Shown: positions 25,028 to 32,890 of the stretch, piece after piece
Layout of the letters: each line of letters starts with the position of its first letter
Position numbering within the stretch: position 1 is the first letter of the stretch
Origin: Martinezella multihospitum
GTDB taxonomy: Bacteria; Pseudomonadota; Alphaproteobacteria; Rhizobiales; Rhizobiaceae
Length of the DNA stretch: 64,000 nt
Direction: 5' to 3'
Assembly: GCF_900094585.1 (NCBI RefSeq)
Contig: NZ_FMAG01000004.1
Span: 62,001-126,000, forward strand
The notes under the pieces: generated by a model
Told to the model about the DNA's origin: nothing
The model's input: only the letters and a program-made list of their open reading frames with translations
Database searches by the model: none
Translations under genes and position numbers: made by a program

Positions 25028-25216
25028 ATGCAGGTCGAACTCTCCGACGAGGAAAAGAGCAAGGACGCCTTTTTTGAGAAGATCGCCAGGTTGTCACAGG
25101 AGATGGTCGCGATCCACGGCAGGGACTTCAGCATGGGCGCACTGGTCCTCGGCGCACGCTGGATCGCCGAAGGCAAGGCCGATGCCGGCAGCAAGGCCGC
25201 GCCACCCAAGGCATGA
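25028..25216 (+). CDS. Small 62-aa protein of unknown function
   Basis: A short protein, MQVELSDEEKSKDAFFEKIA followed by a helical middle (LSQEMVAIHGRDFSMGALVL) and a flexible Lys/Ala/Pro tail. A strong GGAGGAAATC site decides the ATG at 25028 over the ATG at 25016. It lies 23 bp after the WD40-like gene on the same strand and closes the run of small genes. No family is recognised. Confidence 0.6.
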   Translation: MQVELSDEEKSKDAFFEKIARLSQEMVAIHGRDFSMGALVLGARWIAEGKADAGSKAAPPKA

Positions 25217-25280
25217 ACATGTTTCTGGAGGCTGTTTCGGCGCGGCTTTCCATGCCGCGCCGAGGGCAACCACGCCCGGA

Positions 25281-25577
25281 TCAGACCCCCCGCGGCTGTA
25301 TCGCGGTCTGCGCATTGCGTTCCTGCAGGTAGAGCAGGCAGACGGTCCGCAGCATCGAGGCGAGATTGGGCATATTGCCATGTTGCTCCAAAGCCTCGTG
25401 GTAAAGTTCCGCGATCAGCTTCGATGTCGATAGCCCCTCGATGGCGGCCATATCCTCCAATGCATTCCAGAAGGCCGATTCCAGCCGCACGCTGGTCGAA
25501 TGCCCGCCGATCCGGACCGAACGGTTGACCTTGGTGAACCGATCCTGGCCCTGATGGCTCAAGACTCTGCACATCAT
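25281..25577 (-). CDS. Ribbon-helix-helix domain protein
   Basis: A 98-aa protein with a ribbon-helix-helix DNA-binding or arylsulfate-sulfotransferase-type RHH domain: NRSVRIGGHSTSVRLESAFW forms the strand and first helix, and EDMAAIEGLSTSKLIAELY the second helix and turn. A Cys and Tyr lie near the C-terminus (LRTVCLLYLQERNAQT). Two adjacent ATG codons (25574 and 25577) are possible starts with a GAGGACG site. It is convergent with the 62-aa gene and lies downstream of adh on the same strand, beyond a rhizobial repeat. It could repress a local promoter; its target is unknown. Confidence 0.78.
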   Translation of the reverse strand: MMCRVLSHQGQDRFTKVNRSVRIGGHSTSVRLESAFWNALEDMAAIEGLSTSKLIAELYHEALEQHGNMPNLASMLRTVCLLYLQERNAQTAIQPRGV

Positions 25578-25655
25578 TTTTTCGTCCTCCCTCGCGCTGC
25601 AATTCGCTCACAACAAGGTTCTCCGGCCGGGATGTGGACGGAGAGCGCATGTCCT

Positions 25656-25757
25656 AGAGCAATTCCAGGAAAAGTGCGCAGCGGTTTTCCGTCCGGAATT
25701 GTGTCAGAATAATAAGATCGAGCGGTCCAATGATTCCGTGAAACATTGGACCGCTCT
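25656..25757. repeat. Rhizobial palindromic repeat element
   Basis: Two stem-loops in tandem. The first pairs CAATTCC (25660-25666) with GGAATTG (25695-25701), enclosing GGAAAA and TTTTCC around a GTGCGCAGCG loop, the style of widespread rhizobial intergenic elements. The second is a perfect 13-bp stem, GAGCGGTCCAATG (25720-25732) with CATTGGACCGCTC (25744-25756), 20 bp past the alcohol dehydrogenase stop, so it may also end that transcript. Confidence 0.7.
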
Positions 25758-25776
25758 GGTGTCGGAGCCGATGTGC

Positions 25777-26829
25777 TCAAGGGATCAGCACGGCACGCCC
25801 ATGGATCTTGCCGTTGTGCAGATCCTTGAGCGCCTGATTGGCGTCGGCGAGCCTGTATTCCACGGTCGTCAGATCGACCAGGCCGCGGTCGGCGAGCGCC
25901 ATCAGCTCCACCAGTTCGGCCCAGGTTCCCACAAGGTTGCCGATGATGTTCTTCTCGGTGATGACCATGTCCACTGTCGGCACGCGAATATCCTCGCCAT
26001 ATCCGACGACATAATAGCTGCCCATCGGCCGGGTCATCGCGAGCCCCCTGGTGGTGGTGCCCTTTTCGCCGACGAAGTCGATGACGGCTTCGGCGCCCTG
26101 GCCCTGCGTCAACTGCAGCACGGCTTCGACCTCGTTGCCATCCGCCTTCACGAGCTTGTCGGCGCCGATATTGCGCGCGAGCGCCAGCGAATCGTCGGAC
26201 ATATCGACGACGATCACGTCAGCGGCGCACATCGCCTTGAGGCATTGGATGGCAATATGGCCGAGCCCGCCGGCACCGATGACGACGCAGTTTTCGCCGG
26301 GCAGCAGATGCCGCGTCGCCTTCTTTACGGCGCGATAGGCGGTCAGTCCCGCATCCGCATAGGGCGCGACGTCCTTGGGGGCCAGCGTCTTCGGCAGCGC
26401 AACGATATTGCGCTCCGAGGTGCAGAGATATTCGGAATAGCCGCCGTTGCAATCCAGGCCCGGAAACTTGCCGGGGCCATGCATGTCGAAGCCGCGCCGG
26501 CAGGCAAGGCAGGTGCCGCCGGAAATCTTCGGATGGACGATGACCGGATCGCCGACCTTGATACCCTCGACCTCTTTGCCGATAGCTTCCACCCAGCCGG
26601 CATTCTCATGGCCCATGATCAGAGGCAGGAGGCTATCGCCGTTCGGGTCCATATGCGGGCGCCACACGCCTTCGATGATGTGGAGGTCCGTACGGCAGAC
26701 TCCCGCGCCGCCGATGCGGACGATGACATCGGTGGATTTCTTGATCTGGGGATCAGGGACCTCCTGTAGTGAGACCCACTGCTCCGCTTTCAGATCGTCG
26801 TCATATTTGTTCAGAACCTGTGCCTTCAT
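25777..26829 (-). CDS. Zinc-dependent alcohol dehydrogenase
   Basis: A 350-aa medium-chain NAD(P)-dependent alcohol dehydrogenase. Catalytic zinc ligands are in GVCRTDLHI and in the GHENAGWVEAIG segment; the Rossmann motif is VVIGAGGLGHIAIQ, followed by VIVVDMSDDSLALA. The usual structural-zinc region is altered: only CLACRRG and a later Cys in GLDC remain in place of four spaced cysteines. The start at 26829 has a GGAGGAGA site. A sigma-54-like promoter lies at 26881-26896. Beside a propane/acetone-type monooxygenase, oxidation of the hydroxylated product, such as a secondary alcohol to a ketone, is the natural role. Confidence 0.92.
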   Translation of the reverse strand: MKAQVLNKYDDDLKAEQWVSLQEVPDPQIKKSTDVIVRIGGAGVCRTDLHIIEGVWRPHMDPNGDSLLPLIMGHENAGWVEAIGKEVEGIKVGDPVIVHPKISGGTCLACRRGFDMHGPGKFPGLDCNGGYSEYLCTSERNIVALPKTLAPKDVAPYADAGLTAYRAVKKATRHLLPGENCVVIGAGGLGHIAIQCLKAMCAADVIVVDMSDDSLALARNIGADKLVKADGNEVEAVLQLTQGQGAEAVIDFVGEKGTTTRGLAMTRPMGSYYVVGYGEDIRVPTVDMVITEKNIIGNLVGTWAELVELMALADRGLVDLTTVEYRLADANQALKDLHNGKIHGRAVLIP

Positions 26830-26880
26830 GCTGATGTCTCCTCCATCGGCGGGATCGATGCCCGTTGCGGGATACACAGC

Positions 26881-26896
26881 TGCAATTGTTGTTCCA
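26881..26896 (-). promoter_or_regulatory. Sigma-54-like promoter of the alcohol dehydrogenase gene
   Basis: On the minus strand it reads TGGAACAACAATTGCA: the GG and GC are 10 bp apart and TTGCA is intact, with one departure from TGGCAC. The predicted start near 26870 gives a leader of about 40 nt. This would put adh under the same kind of control as the mim operon. Confidence 0.6.
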
Positions 26897-26913
26897 GATT
26901 GTATTTCCTAATC

Positions 26914-26965
26914 TTATCAACAAGATAATCCGACATCGCCGACTCCGCTTGTTCATCGGATGAAC
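26914..26965. promoter_or_regulatory. Two dyads in the adh-regulator divergent spacer
   Basis: TTATC-AACAA-GATAA at 26914-26928 lies just upstream of the sigma-54-like adh promoter, and a perfect 7-bp dyad GTTCATC-G-GATGAAC lies at 26951-26965, about 90 bp before the regulator ATG at 27055. The second is long enough to be a real operator, perhaps for autoregulation of the 27055 gene. Neither matches the TGTAA half-sites upstream of mimA. Confidence 0.5.
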
Positions 26966-27054
26966 GCGGTGAACTGCGGAACTGTCCAGTTTCTGTCTAT
27001 TGTCATCTCGCCGGCTGCTGTTATCCTCGATGTCATGGTGCATGAGGAGGAACC

Positions 27055-28923
27055 ATGCAGCACCTTTCTGGAATGGACCGGGCACGCAAAGCACTGGAGA
27101 GGGGTGATCGTTTCCCGGTCGGTACCCTTCAGCCGATCGTCGCGGAGAGCTGGCAGCGGTGTCGCGAGGGCGGCCTCGATCCACGCGCCATGCCGCAGCA
27201 CAGCGTCGTGCCATTTTCCGATGTCCGCGCGCGTCGCGAGGCCGCTGTCTCCATGCGCCGACTGGCGCTTGCAGAAATGCAGCTGCTGCATTCGCAGATT
27301 GCCGGATCGAACTTCATGATCGCGCTCGCGGATGCCGATGGCATCGTCCTCGATACGATCAGCGACCGAGAATTCGCCGATAGCGCCGCCGGACGTGCGA
27401 TCATTCCGGGCAGTATGTGGAACGAGAGTGAGCGCGGCACAAATGCGCTGGGACTAGCCGCCATGATCGAGAAGCCGGTGGCTATCTATGGGCGAGAACA
27501 TTATTTCGCCTGTCACGGCCATCTGAGCTGCATGGCTGCGCCGATCTTTAACTCGCATGGCGAGATCCTCGGTCTGCTCGATGCTTCCTGTGCCCACGAA
27601 GCGCGACAGGAGCACACGCATGCTCTCGTGCGTATGGCTGCGTCGCAGATCGAGAACGGCCTCGTATTTCAGGACTATTCCAGCAGCTTCGTCTTCGCCT
27701 TCCATCCGCGTGTGGAGTATCTGGACACCCTGTCCGCCGGCCTGATCTCGGTATCGCCGGCAGGTGACATTACCTCCATAAACCGTTCCGGAAGGGCATT
27801 GCTGGCCGGTCTGCCGACGACGCGCGGCAGCCACTTCGATGCGCTGTTCGAATCCGGTTTCGGAACAGCGATGGATGGGCTCCTCAACGGCGGCATCATC
27901 CGTATTCGCGATCGTGCGGGCAGCGGCGTCTTCATGGCCTGCCGCCAGATCGCCCAGGGCGGGAACAGCCTACCGGCGAGGCAAAGCGGCCCTGCCGTTC
28001 CCGCGCTACTGCCGAAAGAGGGCTTGCCGGACTTCGTCTGTGACGACAGCTCGATCCGACAGGCGCTTGCCAATCTCGCGGATGCCGTAGCGCTCAGGAT
28101 GCCCGTGCACGTCACAGGGGAAACGGGAACTGGCAAGGAGCTGATGGCCCGGCATGTCCATCGCCTGAGCCAGCGGAAGGGCGAGTTCGTACCCGTCAAC
28201 TGCGGCGCGGTGCCGGAAGATCTGTTCATCTCGGAAATATTCGGCCACGAGGGCGGTGCTTTCACCAATGCGCGCGCCAAGGGCGCGCTGGGGTTCGCCC
28301 GCGCCGCCGACCACGGCACCCTGTTTCTCGACGAGGTGGCGGACATACCGCTTGCGGCGCAGACTTCTCTCTTACGCTTCCTTGACAGCATGGAGGTCCG
28401 TGCGGTCGGTGCGCACAAGGCCGAGAAGGTAGATGTGCAGATCGTCTCGGCCACCAACCGTAATCTCGAGGAAATGGTGGCGCAGCGACTGTTTCGCGCG
28501 GATCTCTATTATCGGCTGAACGCCTTTGCCATTCATCTGCCGGCTCTGGGGGCGCGAATGGATTTTGCCGCGATCGTCCGCCAGGTTCTGGAAGAGATGG
28601 CGCCAGGAACGCCGATCACGGATGCGGCTGTCGCCGCGCTCTTTCGCAGAAAGTGGCCGGGCAACATCCGGGAATTGAGAACCGCGCTGCAGCGCGCATT
28701 GATCCATCGTCACGCCGATTACCTGGATGAGGATAGCTTCGACGATGGAAGCTCGATGGCCGGAAACCTTCAGGATTGTTGCGATGGATGCAGGGAACGT
28801 CCGCTCAGCCGAGCGAAATGTCAGGAGATCCGGGCCGTCTACCGCCGGACGGACGGTAATGTTTCGCAGACCGCGCGCCAGCTTCGCCTCTCGCGCACGA
28901 CGGTCTACAAGCATGTCCTGTGA
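27055..28923 (+). CDS. mimR: AcoR/MimR-like sigma-54-type activator with altered GAFTGA loop
   Basis: A 622-aa regulator with a GAF-like sensor at about residues 65-205 (SNFMIALADADGIVLDTIS, ESERGTNALGLAAMIEKPV, CHGHLSCMAAPIF), a PAS-like middle, an AAA+ domain with Walker A GETGTGKE (355-362) and Walker B GTLFLDE (421-427), and a C-terminal Fis helix-turn-helix (GNVSQTARQLRLSRTTVYKH). The sigma-54 contact loop reads GAFTNA at 401-406 in place of GAFTGA. It is encoded divergently from adh and next to the mim genes, like mimR in mycobacteria, which lack sigma-54. The ATG at 27055 has a GAGGAGGAACC site. It probably controls mim and adh; how the altered loop works with the sigma-54 promoters is open. 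Confidence 0.88.
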   Translation: MQHLSGMDRARKALERGDRFPVGTLQPIVAESWQRCREGGLDPRAMPQHSVVPFSDVRARREAAVSMRRLALAEMQLLHSQIAGSNFMIALADADGIVLDTISDREFADSAAGRAIIPGSMWNESERGTNALGLAAMIEKPVAIYGREHYFACHGHLSCMAAPIFNSHGEILGLLDASCAHEARQEHTHALVRMAASQIENGLVFQDYSSSFVFAFHPRVEYLDTLSAGLISVSPAGDITSINRSGRALLAGLPTTRGSHFDALFESGFGTAMDGLLNGGIIRIRDRAGSGVFMACRQIAQGGNSLPARQSGPAVPALLPKEGLPDFVCDDSSIRQALANLADAVALRMPVHVTGETGTGKELMARHVHRLSQRKGEFVPVNCGAVPEDLFISEIFGHEGGAFTNARAKGALGFARAADHGTLFLDEVADIPLAAQTSLLRFLDSMEVRAVGAHKAEKVDVQIVSATNRNLEEMVAQRLFRADLYYRLNAFAIHLPALGARMDFAAIVRQVLEEMAPGTPITDAAVAALFRRKWPGNIRELRTALQRALIHRHADYLDEDSFDDGSSMAGNLQDCCDGCRERPLSRAKCQEIRAVYRRTDGNVSQTARQLRLSRTTVYKHVL

Positions 28924-28939
28924 CGGATCGACGAGCTGT

Positions 28940-29335
28940 TCAGAGATAGCGGCCGGCGCGCTGCAGGACTTCGATCTTGTAGCCGTCAGGATCGCTGACG
29001 AAGAAGAACCGGGCAAATGGCGCACCATCATGGTTGAAGTCCACGATCCTGCCCAGATCGAAGCCGAGTGCGAGGAGGCGCCCATGCTCCGCGGCGACAT
29101 TGCCGACCGAGACGGCCAGATGGCCGTAACCGTCGCCGAGCGCATAGGGTTCGGTTCGGCCCTTGTTGACCGTCAGTTCAAGTTCGAAACCCGTATCGGA
29201 ATTGCCGAGATAGATGAGAACGAAGGTGTCGAAATCCAGGCGATCAGCGACGGCAAGGCCAAAGGCCCGCCGATAGAACTCGACCGAGCGCTGCTCGTCC
29301 AGTACCCGGATCATGGAATGGATCATTTTAGCCAT
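28940..29335 (-). CDS. VOC/glyoxalase I-like protein
   Basis: A 131-aa vicinal-oxygen-chelate protein resembling lactoylglutathione lyase. The expected metal-ligand positions are present: His6 (MIHSMIRV), Glu in TGFELELTVN, His in GYGHLAVSV and Glu in GYKIEVLQRAG. The order MIRVLDEQRSVEFYRRAFGL matches glyoxalase I. It could detoxify methylglyoxal, which may arise from acetol when acetone is hydroxylated, so its place beside this operon makes sense. It is convergent with the activator gene (16-bp gap) and probably has its own promoter in 29336-29672. Confidence 0.85.
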   Translation of the reverse strand: MAKMIHSMIRVLDEQRSVEFYRRAFGLAVADRLDFDTFVLIYLGNSDTGFELELTVNKGRTEPYALGDGYGHLAVSVGNVAAEHGRLLALGFDLGRIVDFNHDGAPFARFFFVSDPDGYKIEVLQRAGRYL

Positions 29336-29672
29336 GCTTCGCCTCCCTTGTCATAAGAACGTGCACCAAATGCGGTTGCTTCCGGTGGTAGCGGAGGGCG
29401 ACATCGAACGTTTGGCGTCGAACCGGGCGGAAATCCGTTTTGACGGATCTTGCCATCCCGGATTTCCTGATCGGATCGCACTTTCTCATTCCTCAGGAAT
29501 GCATCGTGTCGCCCGGCAAATCAGTCCGCTTGGCGATATCGCTGTCAATCGGGTGGGGTTCTCAGGCGGCGCGGCACGAGGCATTTTTCTGTTGCCGAGA
29601 ACTAGCACGGCACGTAAAGATCCACCGGTGTAGCTATAGGGGTATTTCCCGGAGTTGGACGCGCGAGCAATC
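29336..29672. other. Intergenic spacer between VOC protein and Cache kinase genes
   Basis: Divergent spacer of 337 bp. Short open frames on both strands have no protein-like composition. I see no sigma-54 consensus and no strong dyad; promoters for both flanking genes are expected here. Confidence 0.5.
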
Positions 29673-31391
29673 ATGTGGTCAAAGATCCGTCGCCGAGGGC
29701 TTCAATCGGCACCGACGTTGATCTTGGCGCTATTTATCGTCGTACTCCTGTCTGCCGAGCTGTGGCGAAGCTATCTGGCCGCGCGGCAAGATGGCGAAAG
29801 GACCGTTTTCAATCTGGTTCATGTCTTGTCCGAGCAAGCGGCCAGGACGGTGCAGTCAATTGATCTGAACATCCAGGATATTGTGAAAGAGTTGGCGGAT
29901 AATCCGTCACTGCCCGTCAACAGCGCCGATTTCCGGGCCGAACTGCATAATAGGTTGAGCACGCTGCCCTATGTCCGGGCAATTTTTGTGATCGGGCCTG
30001 ACGGGTACATCACCCATGATACGGACTATCCGACGACACCGCATGTCAGCCTTGCCGATCGGGCCTATTTCAAGGCGCATGCTCAAGATCCCTCGCCAGC
30101 CTTGCATATCGGCCCGCCGTTGAAGAGCCGATCGGTCGGCGTTTGGTTCATTAGCTTGACCCGGCGTATCGAAGGGAAGGACGGGCGCTTCGCGGGCGTC
30201 GTCGTTGCTGCAATGGAGCCGCGTTACTTCAAGGAATTCTACCAGAAGCTATGGGTGGGTGGCGGGACGATCGCGCTTCTGCTGGCCGATGGAACATTGT
30301 TGACGCGCTCTCCAAATGACGAAGAGGTCGTGGGCAAGTCCTTTGCGGATGCCGAACCGTTCAAAAGCCTCCTTGCCCAGGGCAATCGCGGCGTCCTGTG
30401 GTCTGATAGCCCGATTGACGGGGTCAAGCGCGTGGTCGGCTATCAGCGGCTGGATAGCGCTCCACTCGTCATGCTTGCCACCCTGAATGAAGATGACGTG
30501 ATGGAGCCCTGGCGCTCGCATGCCATGATCGAAACGGCTGGCGCCGGAATACTTCTGCTTCTGCTGGCCACGCTGGAGTGGCTGGCATGGCGGTATCGCC
30601 GTCGCGAGGAACTGGCGCGACAGAGGCTGGAGCGGACACAGAGGCTTGAGTCGATCGGCCGTTTTGCCGGCGGCGTGGCCCACGATCTTGGAAACTTGTT
30701 GAGGGTCATCCGTTCATCCGTCCTCCTTCTTCGCCCAACTGTCAGCGATCGTCCGGAAGCGCTTGGCGTTCTGGACGAGCTGGACGTGTCGCTGGCGTCG
30801 GGTCGCGAGTTGGTCAACCAACTGCTCTCTTATGCCCGCGATAGACAGTTTCAGGCGGAGGCGACGGATTTGGGACTTCTTATCGATGACGTCCTGCCGA
30901 TGTTGAGACAAGCCGCGGGACCCAGAATATCGCTTGTCAAGACATTTGCAGATGCCGTGGCCGTGTGCGTCCTCGATGGCACGCAATTTCGGGCCGCTAT
31001 GGTCAATCTTGTTTTGAACGCCCGCGATGCGATGCCTGCCGGAGGCACCATCTTCATCGATCTTCGTCTGGTCGGGGAACAGAAAGCGGGCGACATTCCC
31101 CACTGGGCCGAGGTCACTGTTCGCGACGAGGGAACAGGGATGAGCGAACATGTGCGCAGGCAGGCATTCGATCCATTCTTCACGACAAAGGGGCAGGGCT
31201 TGGGCAATGGCTTGGGCCTTAATCAAGTATATGATTTCATTGAGAGATGCGGAGGTCAGGTCGAACTCTTCAGTGAAGAGGGAAAAGGAACGAGCCTAAA
31301 GCTTCGTTTTCCGCTGAGCGCGCCTGGCGGCGCATCGGATGCCGGAACCAGCTCCTTGCAATATTCTGCGAAAGCCGGAGACTTCACGTGA
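29673..31391 (+). CDS. Cache-domain sensor histidine kinase
   Basis: A 572-aa membrane kinase. An N-terminal transmembrane segment (LILALFIVVLLSAELWRSYL) is followed by a periplasmic double-Cache sensor to about residue 290 (YVRAIFVIGPDGYITHDTDY, DRAYFKAHAQD), a second membrane segment (AGAGILLLLLATLEWLAW), then the dimerisation box IGRFAGGVAHDLGNLLRVI with the phospho-accepting His, and the ATPase motifs VNLVLNARDAM, DEGTGM and GNGLGLNQVYDF. It is followed after about 64 bp by its response regulator. The ATG at 29673 is preferred to a TTG at 29655. Cache domains usually bind small organic acids or amines; the ligand is unknown. Confidence 0.9.
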   Translation: MWSKIRRRGLQSAPTLILALFIVVLLSAELWRSYLAARQDGERTVFNLVHVLSEQAARTVQSIDLNIQDIVKELADNPSLPVNSADFRAELHNRLSTLPYVRAIFVIGPDGYITHDTDYPTTPHVSLADRAYFKAHAQDPSPALHIGPPLKSRSVGVWFISLTRRIEGKDGRFAGVVVAAMEPRYFKEFYQKLWVGGGTIALLLADGTLLTRSPNDEEVVGKSFADAEPFKSLLAQGNRGVLWSDSPIDGVKRVVGYQRLDSAPLVMLATLNEDDVMEPWRSHAMIETAGAGILLLLLATLEWLAWRYRRREELARQRLERTQRLESIGRFAGGVAHDLGNLLRVIRSSVLLLRPTVSDRPEALGVLDELDVSLASGRELVNQLLSYARDRQFQAEATDLGLLIDDVLPMLRQAAGPRISLVKTFADAVAVCVLDGTQFRAAMVNLVLNARDAMPAGGTIFIDLRLVGEQKAGDIPHWAEVTVRDEGTGMSEHVRRQAFDPFFTTKGQGLGNGLGLNQVYDFIERCGGQVELFSEEGKGTSLKLRFPLSAPGGASDAGTSSLQYSAKAGDFT

Positions 31392-31455
31392 GTTTATGAT
31401 CGCCTGATGGATGAACCGGAAAAGCGTATCGAGCTAGTGCTGAGAATTGAGGAAT

Positions 31456-32103
31456 ATGACGGCGCATATGTCTAAGATCATTATCGCAGATGACCACCCG
31501 ATCGTTCGGGCGGGAATACGGGCTGCTCTCGCGCACCGGCCCGATTGGTGCATTTGCGCGGAGGCCGATGATGGGGAAGCAGCCGTTCAGCTCTCTCTCG
31601 AGCATGGCGCGGACATTATCATTCTCGATCATTGCCTGCCGATCATCAACGGACTTGAGGTAAGCCGGCAGCTATGCCGAAAGATGCCGAAAATCAGCGT
31701 TCTGGTCTATACGATGTACGAGGATCATGCGCTGGTGCGAGACATCATGAATGCGGGCGCGCGCGGCTATGTGCTCAAGACCGAAGAGGATGCCAGCCTT
31801 CTTGCGGCGGTGGAGGCATTGATAAGCGGCAAAATCTATATGTCCCGACAAGTGCAGCAAAGCATTGCCGACGCGGAGGAGAGTGCAGGGGGGCTCGATG
31901 ATCGTGATTCCCTGACGCCGCGGGAGCGCGAAGTGGTACAGTTCGTCGCGGAAGGAAAGTCCAACAAAACTATTGCCGGGCTTTTGGGCGTGAGCATCAA
32001 AACCGTTGATTCCCATAGAACATCCTCGATGAGGAAATTGAAACTGCATACGGCGGTCGATCTTGCGCGATATGCGATACGAAACAAATTGATCAAGCTT
32101 TGA
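31456..32103 (+). CDS. LuxR/NarL-type response regulator
   Basis: A 215-aa response regulator. The receiver domain has the acidic pair in IIIADDHPIV, the phospho-acceptor Asp in DIIILDHCLPIING and the Lys in GYVLKTEED; the C-terminal LuxR-type helix-turn-helix is LTPREREVVQFVAEGKSNK with TIAGLLGVSIKTVDSHR. It pairs with the Cache kinase just upstream. The start is uncertain: ATG at 31456 has AGGA very close, ATG at 31468 has it far away, and a TTG at 31447 is in frame; the receiver domain is complete in all cases. Target genes are unknown; the 64-bp spacing suggests one transcript with the kinase. Confidence 0.9.
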   Translation: MTAHMSKIIIADDHPIVRAGIRAALAHRPDWCICAEADDGEAAVQLSLEHGADIIILDHCLPIINGLEVSRQLCRKMPKISVLVYTMYEDHALVRDIMNAGARGYVLKTEEDASLLAAVEALISGKIYMSRQVQQSIADAEESAGGLDDRDSLTPREREVVQFVAEGKSNKTIAGLLGVSIKTVDSHRTSSMRKLKLHTAVDLARYAIRNKLIKL

Positions 32104-32890
32104 GATAGAAGGCGCAGGCTCGATTCGAATACAACTGCCTCTCAGTGCGGCAGGGCAGAGGCAAGCAGGGATTTCCAATTGATGACTCTACCTCTGATCA
32201 TCACGCCCAAGAGTCCGAAGTGGAAGCCATCGACTGGAGAATATTATTCTACTGTTCGTTCTAATTTCCACTCTATCGCATCGAAATTCCGCGCTTTTCC
32301 CTGCTCTTATGCTCAAAAAACGCGGGATCGTTGCGCAACACAATAATTGCGGAATAGATTTCCACAAATTAGGCGGCCTCGAAATTCCTTGCAAACGGAG
32401 CCCACGCCGGCCTGCCTGTCAGGTCTATACCTGATGGCTCCGAGATTGACGCTGTGTTACCGATGGACCTGCTTCTTCGATTGGCTGGTTGAAACACGGT
32501 AGCAATGATTCAGCAGAGAGCGCAAAGGCGACCACAAAGCGTATATCGCGACAAGGTGCATATTGGTCGAAGTTTCATCAACTGTAGGTCAATCGACACC
32601 AAGCCATGGCCGGCACGCCTGTCGGCCCTATCGCCGGGGCCGCACTGTTTAAGAAAGTTCGGTCCTGGCGATAGACAATTTGAACTCCGGATCTGGGTAT
32701 CAGGCCTTGCTTGATGCAATCAGTGGGATGCTGATGGTTCGTCAGCAGTAAGCACGTTCACAAAGAGGACATTCCTTACAGGAAACGTTGAGGCGCAAGA
32801 TCACAATCCTAAAGGAGCTGATCCGTCTCATCTTCCAAAAAATGGTTCCAATTGGACCAAAGTTGGCAGATTCATTAGCGAGAACACCAT
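32104..32890. other. 787-bp region without a convincing gene
   Basis: Short open frames on both strands lack protein-like composition and ribosome sites. Base composition is lower in GC than the flanking operons, and the region leads into the decayed zone with the insertion element, so it is likely non-coding remnant DNA. Confidence 0.5.
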
